Below the pieces are notes generated by a model that saw only the letters and a list, made by a program, of their open reading frames with translations, had not been told where the DNA came from and made no database searches. DNA of 7,031 nucleotides from Sutterellaceae bacterium (GTDB lineage: Bacteria > Pseudomonadota > Gammaproteobacteria > Burkholderiales > Burkholderiaceae_F). Position 1 is the stretch's first letter, and each line of letters starts with the position of its first letter. The stretch is taken from NCBI GenBank assembly GCA_030531135.1, contig JAUNOJ010000088.1, positions 1 to 7,031 of the forward strand, given 5' to 3'. The position numbers were made by a program, and so were the translations under genes. This document shows, one piece after another, positions 1 to 6,062 of the stretch.

Positions 1-887
1 CCGCTTTGCAAACGATGCAAAAGTTCGGTGCCTTCTTCCAAAATCGTCACGTCGGCAGCCCAGTTGATGTCGCACACGTAGTCGGCGCCCAACTTCTTTA
101 AAGCCGAGATGATCTTCTTTTCGACGTTGATGCCCGTGGCCATTCCGAACGCGTCGCCGATCGTCACACGTACGGCGGGCGCAAAAGCCACCACCGTCTT
201 GATTTCCGGATCGTCCAACCAGTCCACGGCCGTTTCGATCTGGTCGTGTTCGCACAAAGCGCCCGTCGGGCACACCATCGTGCACTGACCGCACTGCACG
301 CACGTGGCCGAATCCGCCCAACGATGGGCACCTGCAATGCCCACGCCGCACTTGGTGCCGATATCGTCCAAGGTCAAGGCGGCAATGCCCTGCACCTTAC
401 GGCACACTTCGACACAGCGACCGCAACGGATGCACTTGTTGACGTCGCGCACCACACCGTTGGCCGACCAGTCGTCGGGTCTCTTTTGGGTAAAGCGACC
501 GCTGCAACCGTTGTCGCGCAAGCCCACATACATGGCCAAATCCTGCAATTCGCAGTTGCCGTGACGTGCGCAGCTTGCGCAGTCCTGATCATGGTCGGCA
601 AAAAGCCAAGCCACTTGCATGCGCTGCATGCGACGCACTTCGGGGGTGCGCGTCAATACGCGCATACCTTCTTGCATGGGCGTCGTGCAAGACGTCACGA
701 TCTTTTTCTCGGGCTTGTCGCCGGCAGTGGTCATTTCGACCAAACAAACGCGACACGTTCCCGGCGTGTGATCCAAAGGCAAATAAGCGCAAAGCGTCGG
801 AATAAAGATGCCGTTTTTGCGCGCGGCGGCCAAAATGGTGTCGCCTTCGTTAAATTCGATTTCTCTATCGTTGATCCAGGCTTTCAT
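1..887 (-). CDS. hydA: [FeFe]-hydrogenase catalytic subunit, N-terminal part (cut by left edge)
   Basis: Catalytic subunit of a cytoplasmic [FeFe]-hydrogenase, interconverting H2 with protons and electrons. About 295 N-terminal residues are visible. Residues 1-75 form a 2Fe-2S ferredoxin domain (C33, C45, C48, C67). Then comes the His-Cys-Cys-Cys cluster motif (H99, C103, C106, C112), followed by two 4Fe-4S motifs: C152, C155, C158, C162 and C196, C199, C202, C206 (ending CPTGAL). From about residue 232 the H-cluster domain begins with APAVRVTIGDAFGM and AADVTILEEGTELL, which separates it from NuoG and formate dehydrogenase, whose front ends look alike. The H-cluster motifs (TSCCP and beyond) lie past the edge, so activity cannot be confirmed. 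The ATG start is set by an AAGGAG site inside the end of the upstream gene, whose stop is only two bases away. The two genes are surely co-transcribed. Family certain, subgroup inferred. Confidence 0.93.
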   Translation of the reverse strand, partial: MKAWINDREIEFNEGDTILAAARKNGIFIPTLCAYLPLDHTPGTCRVCLVEMTTAGDKPEKKIVTSCTTPMQEGMRVLTRTPEVRRMQRMQVAWLFADHDQDCASCARHGNCELQDLAMYVGLRDNGCSGRFTQKRPDDWSANGVVRDVNKCIRCGRCVEVCRKVQGIAALTLDDIGTKCGVGIAGAHRWADSATCVQCGQCTMVCPTGALCEHDQIETAVDWLDDPEIKTVVAFAPAVRVTIGDAFGMATGINVEKKIISALKKLGADYVCDINWAADVTILEEGTELLHRLQS

Positions 888-889
888 TC

Positions 890-2902
890 TTAGGCTCCTT
901 GACGCACGTTATGTTGGTGCTTTGCATCGACATTGCCCGGAATCGGGCGCGGTGTCACCACAGCCAAAAGTCTGTAGCAACGCATGCAACGTTGAGCCTC
1001 GCGATAGGCTTGTTCATCGGTAAAGGTCAAATCGACCTCGCGGAAATTCTTTTCGCGTTCGCAAACCGGAATATGCGGCAACGGTTCTCGCTTGGCCGGA
1101 CGTACCGGCATCTTGTGTTCGCCTTCTTCCAACAGTTTGCAATCGTGAATGATCTGTCCCATGCGGAAACGCGGCACAAAGCCCACGGAGCCGCGGGAGA
1201 GATATTCGTCAATGGAGTAAGCGGCACGTTCCCCGTGCGCCAAACCGCCGATCAAAGTCGTCGGACCCGTGGCGCAGTCGCCGCCGGCAAACACACCGGG
1301 GCGCGACGTAGCCAGGGCGCTGTTGACGGCAATATTGCCCCAACGATCGAAAAGCACGCCTTCGGTTTCGGGCAACACGCTTCGATCCAACTTCTGACCG
1401 ATAGCGGCAATCAAGGTCGAGCATTCGATCACGAATTCGCTGCCCGGGACGGCGCGCACGCCGCGACGGCCGCGCGCATCTTTTTCGGTCAATTCCATCT
1501 TCGTCAGACGCACGCCCTTAACCACACCGTTTTCTTCGATGATTTCGCTCGGGTTGGTCAGGAAGTGGAATTCGACGCCTTCGTCCATGGCAGCTTCGAT
1601 TTCTTCCGGATCGGCCGTGGCGGCATCGGCCGTACGGCGATAAACGACGTGCACCTTGCCGTCGGTAATGCGCTTGGCGGTACGGCAGCAGTCCATGGCC
1701 ACGTTACCGCAACCCACGACGATCACGTCGCCTTCAAGCTTGATTTGTCCGCCTTCGTCCACCGTCTTTTCGACTTCGAGCAAGAAGTCGATGCCGTTGC
1801 GATACCCTTGCCAGGAAGTGTCTTCGCCGGGCAAGCCCAGATAAGCGCCCACGGCACAACCGATACCGATAAAGACGGCACCGTACCCGCGATTAAAGAG
1901 GTCGCTCACGGAAAAGTCCGACCCCAGACACTGACCGAAGTTCCAGACGCCGCCCAACTCGGTAATGGCGTCGGTTTCCTTTTGCAACAAGCCCTTGGGC
2001 AAACGATAAGGCGGAATACCGCGCAAAGCCATGCCGCCGGCGTTTTCGTCCTTGTCGTAAATATCGACCGGATAGCCCATCATCAAGAGATTGTAGGCAC
2101 AGTTGATGCCGGCCGGACCCGCGCCCACGACGGCAACGCGTGCCTTAGTGGGATCGAGCATCGGATCCATGCCCTTAAAGAGATCGGAAACGCTAGAGCC
2201 GACGCTATCAGACACCCAACGCTTGATGTCTTTGATAGCCACGGCCTGATCGACATAGCGACGACGGCAAACCGATTCGCAGGGGCGCGCACACACGCGA
2301 CCGCAGGAGGCCACCAACGGATAGTGGTGCAACAAGACGCCTGCGGCCAATTCGGGATGTCCGTCGCGAACATAGTCAATGTAGCGAGGAATGTTGACGT
2401 GCGCGGGACACGCTTCGATGCACTTGGCGGTCACCGTCGTATAGATGTCGCCCTGCATGGGAGAGGCCGTCATGATCAAGCGTTCTCTAAAGTGCGTCAA
2501 GGCGCCGATCATCGCTTCGGGCGTCGTGCGACCGATGCCGCACAAGCTCGTTTGGCGCATCTGCAATGCGGACTCAAGAATGTGATCCCAGTCGACTTCA
2601 AAACCCTTGCCGTCAATCAAGTCTTTGAGTGCCAATTCCATCAAAATGGCACCGGTACGGCACGGCGTGCAACGACCGCAGGAAATTTCGCGGGTTTGCG
2701 TGTAATAGCGATACAGGATGCCTGCCAAACTTTCGTTTTCGTTAAAAACCAGAAAACCGAAATTGCTCACAATCGCATCGATCGGATTGCCGGGATTGAA
2801 ATTTTGCAGGGCCGTCAAAGGCAAATCGGGCGGAGCGGCATCTTCTCCGTTGGTGTTGTCGTACTTCACACCTTTCCATACGCCGTACTGGATTTTGTAC
2901 AT
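890..2902 (-). CDS. NuoF C-terminal domain fused to GltD/NfnB-like FAD-NAD(P)H oxidoreductase (hydrogenase partner subunit)
   Basis: A 670-residue electron-transfer subunit, predicted to link NAD(P)H to the hydrogenase encoded just downstream. Residues about 45-145 match the C-terminal iron-sulfur domain of NuoF (SCGRCTPCRTG with C75, C78, C81, then C121). The FMN/NADH-binding part of NuoF is absent. Residues about 155-215 are a GltD-type cysteine domain (CIEACPAHVNIP, CGRVCARPCESVC: C161, C165, C200, C204, C208, C212). Residues 256-265 (VAVVGAGPAG) start the FAD Rossmann fold and 395-404 (VVGCGNVAMD) the NAD(P)H fold. VVYRR at 419-423 resembles the NADPH-type loop of GltD and NfnB. GGDCATGP at 540-547 is the FAD-closing motif. 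A last CMRC (C639, C642) lies near the C-terminus. The start is the first ATG; its ribosome site (CGGA) is weak, so a slightly different start is possible. Domains are clear; the cofactor and partner role are inferred from neighbours. Confidence 0.9.
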   Translation of the reverse strand: MYKIQYGVWKGVKYDNTNGEDAAPPDLPLTALQNFNPGNPIDAIVSNFGFLVFNENESLAGILYRYYTQTREISCGRCTPCRTGAILMELALKDLIDGKGFEVDWDHILESALQMRQTSLCGIGRTTPEAMIGALTHFRERLIMTASPMQGDIYTTVTAKCIEACPAHVNIPRYIDYVRDGHPELAAGVLLHHYPLVASCGRVCARPCESVCRRRYVDQAVAIKDIKRWVSDSVGSSVSDLFKGMDPMLDPTKARVAVVGAGPAGINCAYNLLMMGYPVDIYDKDENAGGMALRGIPPYRLPKGLLQKETDAITELGGVWNFGQCLGSDFSVSDLFNRGYGAVFIGIGCAVGAYLGLPGEDTSWQGYRNGIDFLLEVEKTVDEGGQIKLEGDVIVVGCGNVAMDCCRTAKRITDGKVHVVYRRTADAATADPEEIEAAMDEGVEFHFLTNPSEIIEENGVVKGVRLTKMELTEKDARGRRGVRAVPGSEFVIECSTLIAAIGQKLDRSVLPETEGVLFDRWGNIAVNSALATSRPGVFAGGDCATGPTTLIGGLAHGERAAYSIDEYLSRGSVGFVPRFRMGQIIHDCKLLEEGEHKMPVRPAKREPLPHIPVCEREKNFREVDLTFTDEQAYREAQRCMRCYRLLAVVTPRPIPGNVDAKHQHNVRQGA
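895..900 (-). promoter_or_regulatory. Ribosome binding site of the hydrogenase gene
   Basis: The minus strand reads AAGGAG, seven bases before the hydA ATG. It lies within the last codons of the upstream fusion gene. It fixes the hydA start and suggests translational coupling of the two subunits. Confidence 0.8.
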
Positions 2903-2932
2903 CGTTTTGGGGTCCGTTGTTGTTAGCGGTTA

Positions 2933-2945
2933 AGCCTCTAAGGCT
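2933..2945. repeat. Short inverted repeat AGCCT-CTA-AGGCT in the hydrogenase leader
   Basis: Five-base arms with a three-base spacer, centred about 37 bases before the fusion gene start. It could be an operator half-site pair or a small leader hairpin. It is short enough to be chance. Confidence 0.3.
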
Positions 2946-3043
2946 GTTTGCAGAACCAAGAACCGAATGTTCAAGCACGTTCTTCGTTCCGCCCTTCTTA
3001 TTTATTCTCTGAAATTCGGTGTTGCGCTCCTCGTTCGAAAGAA

Positions 3044-3100
3044 CTACAACCCCGAATCGGGTATCGAAATTGTAGGCTGTTTTGCGTCTTTTTCCTACAA
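3044..3100. repeat. Cluster of CTACAA/TTGTAG inverted repeats
   Basis: On the plus strand CTACAA (3044-3049), TTGTAGG (3070-3076) and CCTACAA (3094-3100) alternate in orientation, so the middle copy can pair with either neighbour. A further CCTACAA lies at 3179-3185. Between the first two copies sits the palindrome CCCGAATCGGG (3051-3061). The alternative pairings could be a multi-site operator or mutually exclusive RNA hairpins in the leader. The repeats are seen directly; the function is inferred. Confidence 0.5.
3069..3074 (-). promoter_or_regulatory. Possible -10 box of the hydrogenase operon
   Basis: The minus strand reads TACAAT within GCCTACAATTTCG. This closely resembles the better supported -10 context of the thioredoxin-like gene (GGCTACAATTTTTCG). 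No good -35 hexamer lies 16-18 bases upstream, so a regulated, activator-dependent promoter is possible. The box overlaps the TTGTAGG inverted repeat. Transcription from here would give a leader of about 160 bases. Confidence 0.3.
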
Positions 3101-3119
3101 CTTGTCGGAAAAACTATCG

Positions 3120-3137
3120 CGTCGATTTAAAGCGACG
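3120..3137. repeat. CGTCG/CGACG inverted repeat around TTTAAA
   Basis: Arms CGTCG (3120-3124) and CGACG (3133-3137) flank a spacer with a central TTTAAA palindrome. It could be a binding site or a small hairpin. Confidence 0.3.
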
Positions 3138-3151
3138 AAAACGTCAACTCG

Positions 3152-3164
3152 CCCGAAATTCGGG
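3152..3164. repeat. Palindrome CCCGAAATTCGGG
   Basis: A 13-base odd-centred palindrome, related to CCCGAATCGGG at 3051-3061 and to TGAAATTCGG near 3010. The recurring CCGAA/TTCGG core within 160 bases looks like repeated operator sites for a dimeric regulator that I cannot name. Confidence 0.4.
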
Positions 3165-3219
3165 GGCAAAATGCTCGACCTACAAGTTCGATCGTACCTT
3201 GAGGCGACTTACGATCTAT

Positions 3220-3233
3220 AGACTATATAGTCT
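3220..3233. repeat. Perfect 14-base palindrome AGACTATATAGTCT
   Basis: Seven-base arms with no spacer in a short AT-rich patch, about 30 bases beyond the permease terminator on the hydrogenase side. It may be a dimeric regulator site. TATA-like hexamers within it could also serve as a -10, but no matching -35 is visible. Confidence 0.4.
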
Positions 3234-3264
3234 TAGTACTATGGAATTTCGCCAAAACCATAGC

Positions 3265-3299
3265 AAAAATGCCTCTCGGAGAATCTTCGAGAGGCATTT
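3265..3299 (-). terminator. Rho-independent terminator of the TauE/SafE permease gene
   Basis: A stem with arms 3267-3278 and 3288-3299 (twelve perfect pairs) extends inward by three more pairs, one a wobble, to a three-base loop. On the minus strand the 3' arm runs into five T (complement of 3265-3269). It lies about 22 bases after the permease stop and separates that gene from the hydrogenase operon. Confidence 0.85.
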
Positions 3300-3321
3300 C
3301 GTAGGCAATCGGTCGTTGCAA

Positions 3322-4137
3322 TTACATTGTCGAGACGGCGCGATAGAGCATATAGCCGGCCAAAATGAAAAGGTTGCAGGCAAAGATTTTCTTCAAGGGC
3401 TTGGTGTTGATGCTGTGCGCCACCTTGGCACCCAAAGGCGCCGTGAAAATGCTCGCAATCGACACGCACAACAGTGCCGGAATGTGAATGTAGCCCAATG
3501 TTTCGGGCCAACCCGGCATGCCGACCGTGCCCAATCCCGTGACAATGTAACCGATCGTGCCGGCAGCTGCGATGGGAAAACCGAACGCGGCAGAGGTTCC
3601 GACGGCATTTTTCATGGGCACATTGCACCAAAGCATAAAGGGCACGGAGATGAAGCCGCCGCCCGCGCCCACCAATGCGCTCACCACACCGATGCCGGTA
3701 CCCACGCCGAACTGACCGAGTTTGCCGGGCAACTCGCGAGAAGCCGACGGCTTGGAATTCATAAACATCTTCACGGCCGAAAAGCCCACGAAGCAGACAA
3801 AGACCATCGAAATCCAAAAGGTGGGCAAAAGACTTGCAATCTTGGCACCACCCAAAGAGCCCACCAAAATACCGGGAGCCACACTCCAAACCAGCGGCCA
3901 CAGAACACCGCCGCGCTGATGGTGCGCTCTGACGCTTGACATCGAGGTAAACATAATCGTTGCCAGAGACGTCGCAATGGCCACGTGCACGATATGTTCG
4001 TTGGGAATCCCCGCCAAAGGCAGCAACATCGTCAAAAAGGGCGTCAAGATCATACCGCCGCCGATGCCCAAGAGCCCGGCTAAAAAGCCGGTACAAGAGC
4101 CCAACAACATCAACGCCAATGCAATTTCAATCGTCAT
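3322..4137 (-). CDS. TauE/SafE-family membrane permease (sulfite/sulfoacetate exporter-like)
   Basis: A 271-residue inner-membrane protein of the TauE/SafE family, whose known members move small sulfur-containing or organic anions. The substrate here is unknown. Hydrophobic segments run through almost the whole length, consistent with the family's roughly eight helices. The internal duplication is visible: GLLGIGGGMILTP (21-33) with ATSL (55-58) in the first half, and GAGGGFISVP (157-166) with NAVGTSA (177-183) in the second. A hydrophilic loop at about 127-141 joins the halves. Length is normal. I chose the ATG at 4137 over a TTG eight codons upstream because AAAGGAA (4146-4153) sits at the right distance before the ATG and inside the longer version. 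It follows the decarboxylase gene by 99 bases without an obvious terminator, so partial read-through is possible. Confidence 0.88.
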   Translation of the reverse strand: MTIEIALALMLLGSCTGFLAGLLGIGGGMILTPFLTMLLPLAGIPNEHIVHVAIATSLATIMFTSMSSVRAHHQRGGVLWPLVWSVAPGILVGSLGGAKIASLLPTFWISMVFVCFVGFSAVKMFMNSKPSASRELPGKLGQFGVGTGIGVVSALVGAGGGFISVPFMLWCNVPMKNAVGTSAAFGFPIAAAGTIGYIVTGLGTVGMPGWPETLGYIHIPALLCVSIASIFTAPLGAKVAHSINTKPLKKIFACNLFILAGYMLYRAVSTM

Positions 4138-4144
4138 GGCAAAA

Positions 4145-4153
4145 GTTTCCTTT
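4145..4153 (-). promoter_or_regulatory. Ribosome binding site that decides the permease start
   Basis: The minus strand reads AAAGGAAAC, seven bases before the ATG at 4137. It shows that the upstream in-frame TTG at 4161 is not the start. Confidence 0.7.
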
Positions 4154-4174
4154 GTCCGCAAAAAACAAGCGCAA

Positions 4175-4203
4175 ATTCTACGCCCGGCCTTCGCCTTTCG
4201 AAA
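4175..4203 (-). promoter_or_regulatory. Possible promoter of the permease gene
   Basis: The minus strand has a TAGAAT -10 (4175-4180) with TTTCGA (4198-4203) 17 bases upstream as a poor -35. The -10 differs from consensus at one position. It would allow expression of the permease apart from the decarboxylase. Confidence 0.35.
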
Positions 4204-4236
4204 TAAGCCAAGTACCGTAGAAGGTGTCCGTTATCG

Positions 4237-5469
4237 CTATTCGTGCCCGATAACCTGCGCGTGTTCGTCCAAAAATTCACCTTCTTCGGTTTTAAAGAGC
4301 TGACGCGGGATGGCGTGGCTCGAGAAGAAATGCGGCGACAGGCTAAAGGCGTAGCTGCCCGCATTGGTGATGCTCACAATGTCACCCACTTCGGCTTTCT
4401 TCAACTCAATGTCATTGGCCACGATATCGAGAGCCGTGCAAAGGTTACCGACCAAATTGACACGCTCGGTTTCGACGGCGTTGTTTTCAACCGAAATCAC
4501 AAAGGGGCGCGGCGACGTGTACAAAGGCTCTTGCCCGTCGGCCGCATCGGCATTGTTCGTTAAAACCAAATGCGCGATTGCCGGGCGAATAAAACCGGTC
4601 AATGCATTTTTTACGATCACGTATTTCACACCGCGCGAAACCTTGATGTCCACGACGGGCGTGTAGTAGGTGCCGGCTTGGCAGACGATGTAGCGCCCCG
4701 TTTCCATGATCAGACGCAATCTGCCTTCGGATTTCGCAACAAGTTCTTTGGCCTTGGCCGAGAGCACGGCAAAGTCAACGGGCGTATCGCGCTGCGCTTC
4801 GTAAGCTTCGCCGATGCCGCTTCCCATATTGAGGTAATCGAGCTTCACGCCCAATTGCGATTCGACGCGACCTGCCAAATCAAAGCACTTGTCCCAATAG
4901 GCGGCAATGCGTTGCGCATCCAAAACTTGAGAGCGCACATGCATATGGATGCCTTCGAGTTCCAAATTGGGACTGGCGTGCATGACTTCGAGCAATTGCG
5001 GCAACTCTTCGACGTCGATCCCGAATTTGCCGGGCAAGCCCACATCATCGGTCATGGTGAAATCGGGATTCAAACGCACCCCGAACTTCACGGTCATCGC
5101 CTTTTCTTGCGCCAAAGCTTGCAAGCATTCAATATCGTGAAAGCTGTCGGCAATAAAGCGACACTTACCCAAGGTGAGCTCAATGTCGCGATCGCTTTTG
5201 CCCGGGGCCGAGTAGTAGATGTCCTTGGCGGCAAAGCCTTGCGTCATGCCCATGAAGACTTCGTTACTCGAGGCGGCATCGAGCCCGAACCCCGCCGCTT
5301 TGACTTCTTGCAAAATCTGCGCATAGGGGTTGGTTTTGACCGAATACAAAAATTCAAACCCGGCCAAAGCTTCTTTGACTTGAGCACAACGTGCACGCAC
5401 GTGCGCCTGATCGTAAACGTAGCACGGTGCCGTGGCTCGGACGGTTTTGCTGACAGTGGATTCGGTCAT
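4237..5469 (-). CDS. Fold-type III PLP-dependent decarboxylase (LysA/diaminopimelate decarboxylase-like)
   Basis: A 410-residue cytoplasmic enzyme of the alanine-racemase-fold decarboxylases, which remove a carboxyl group from basic or related amino acids. The PLP lysine is K45 in YSVKTN. Other superfamily marks are GFGLDAASSNEV (60-71), YYSAPGKSD (85-93), HMHVRSQ (175-181), the phosphate loop MGSGIGEAY (215-223), METGRY (255-260) and, in the C-terminal barrel, C344 with D348 and the GSYAF tyrosine near 373. HVRSQ and GSGIG depart from the usual HIGSQ and GGGFG of classical LysA, so the substrate may not be diaminopimelate; ornithine, carboxynorspermidine or a carrier-linked amino acid are alternatives. 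The ATG start overlaps the stop of the upstream gene (ATGA) and has AAGGAAAA before it. A longer in-frame version reading back to 5709 would overlap that gene and is rejected. Fold certain, substrate unknown. Confidence 0.87.
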   Translation of the reverse strand: MTESTVSKTVRATAPCYVYDQAHVRARCAQVKEALAGFEFLYSVKTNPYAQILQEVKAAGFGLDAASSNEVFMGMTQGFAAKDIYYSAPGKSDRDIELTLGKCRFIADSFHDIECLQALAQEKAMTVKFGVRLNPDFTMTDDVGLPGKFGIDVEELPQLLEVMHASPNLELEGIHMHVRSQVLDAQRIAAYWDKCFDLAGRVESQLGVKLDYLNMGSGIGEAYEAQRDTPVDFAVLSAKAKELVAKSEGRLRLIMETGRYIVCQAGTYYTPVVDIKVSRGVKYVIVKNALTGFIRPAIAHLVLTNNADAADGQEPLYTSPRPFVISVENNAVETERVNLVGNLCTALDIVANDIELKKAEVGDIVSITNAGSYAFSLSPHFFSSHAIPRQLFKTEEGEFLDEHAQVIGHE

Positions 5470-6032
5470 GAGATTTTCCTTATAAGAACGGTGCGGCGAA
5501 TTTCTTCGGCCGTGGTGTCGCCGAAAAACGGGATGAATTGATTTTGCGGGCTGCGCCAAATCGCCAACGGAACGGACATGCCGCCAGCCTTGCGAAAGAT
5601 GCGGGCGTTTTCCCACACGCGGTCGCGATCGGTTTGCGTAGCCGGATAGTCGTTGCATTCGAGCCCGCCCTCGACAAATGAGAGCTGGTGCTCGTTCATA
5701 GTTTCCCAAGGCAAACTAGAGGTCAAAATGCTTGCGCCTTGTGCGGTACTGATATCGGCGCTCACACAAACCGGGAACCAATAGAAATCGATGTCGTTTT
5801 CAAGCACCTTGGACATCTCCCAAAATGCATGCGACCACGAACATTGACAATCGAAAACCGTCACAACCACAGGCAGTCCTTGCGTGCCGGGTCGATGAAA
5901 CCCGTAGCCGCGCGTGACGAGGCGCTCGTAGATGGCGTCGAGCTCGGTGCCGGCGCGCAACTTCGGATAGTCGGGGTGCGCGGGCATCGCAAACCGATCG
6001 GTGGGAATGGCGCAAACTTTTTCGGGAGTCAT
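5466..6032 (-). CDS. Leaderless DsbC/DsbG-like thioredoxin-fold protein with CSWS active site
   Basis: A 188-residue protein. Residues about 53-185 follow the thioredoxin domain of DsbC/DsbG: a beta strand (LPVVVTVFD), then CQCSWSHAFW (62-71) in register with DsbG's active-site CPYCKQFW, a helical insertion (about 95-148), and SVPLAIW with the likely cis-proline P155. The second active-site cysteine is replaced (C64-S-W-S67), and an extra C62 makes a CQC pair. No signal peptide or membrane segment is seen and the DsbC/DsbG dimerisation domain is missing, so a cytoplasmic place is likely. Further cysteines are C7, C89 and C126. I chose the ATG at 6032: the longer frame from a TTG at 6101 runs through the fumC terminator. 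The ribosome site is weak (GCGGCAA). The gene is coupled by ATGA overlap to the decarboxylase. The match to DsbG is from memory of the family; the function is open. Confidence 0.75.
   Translation of the reverse strand: MTPEKVCAIPTDRFAMPAHPDYPKLRAGTELDAIYERLVTRGYGFHRPGTQGLPVVVTVFDCQCSWSHAFWEMSKVLENDIDFYWFPVCVSADISTAQGASILTSSLPWETMNEHQLSFVEGGLECNDYPATQTDRDRVWENARIFRKAGGMSVPLAIWRSPQNQFIPFFGDTTAEEIRRTVLIRKIS
5474..5481 (-). promoter_or_regulatory. Ribosome binding site of the decarboxylase
   Basis: The minus strand reads AAGGAAAA, ending four bases before the ATG, with the AAGG core eight bases away. It lies within the end of the upstream thioredoxin-like gene and supports the overlapping start. 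Confidence 0.7.
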
Positions 6033-6062
6033 AATCGTTGCCGCAAGAAAACGATGCGAAAA

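Larger units (their letters stand above)
2903..3321. other. Gene-free region upstream of the hydrogenase operon, rich in inverted repeats
   Basis: These 419 bases separate the permease gene from the hydrogenase operon, both read leftward. I see no credible gene on either strand. The permease end holds a terminator (3265-3299). The rest carries four copies of CTACAA/TTGTAG, two odd-length palindromes around CCGAA/TTCGG, a CGTCG/CGACG stem and a 14-base perfect palindrome. It presumably holds the hydrogenase promoter and control sites, with a leader that could exceed 100 bases. Confidence 0.7.

Noticed and set aside
899..2926. 675-codon open frame on the plus strand opposite the NuoF/GltD fusion gene
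   Set aside because: It mirrors the fusion gene almost exactly, its protein resembles no family I know, and the opposite strand has unmistakable domains. It is a by-product of codon bias.
2903..3321. Riboswitch, tRNA or CRISPR in the intergenic region
   Set aside because: No cloverleaf, no known riboswitch core and no regular repeat-spacer pattern. The repeats are short and irregularly spaced.
3082..3939. 285-codon plus-strand frame across the intergenic region and the permease gene
   Set aside because: Low-complexity, charged product with no motif. It runs antisense through the permease terminator and gene, and no ribosome site is seen.
4570..5541. 323-codon plus-strand frame opposite the decarboxylase
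   Set aside because: It is the antisense shadow of a gene with clear catalytic motifs, and its own product has no recognisable domain.
5470..5709. 80-residue N-terminal extension of the decarboxylase
   Set aside because: It would overlap the coding region of the thioredoxin-like gene in another frame. The ATG at 5469 has a good ribosome site and an ATGA overlap.
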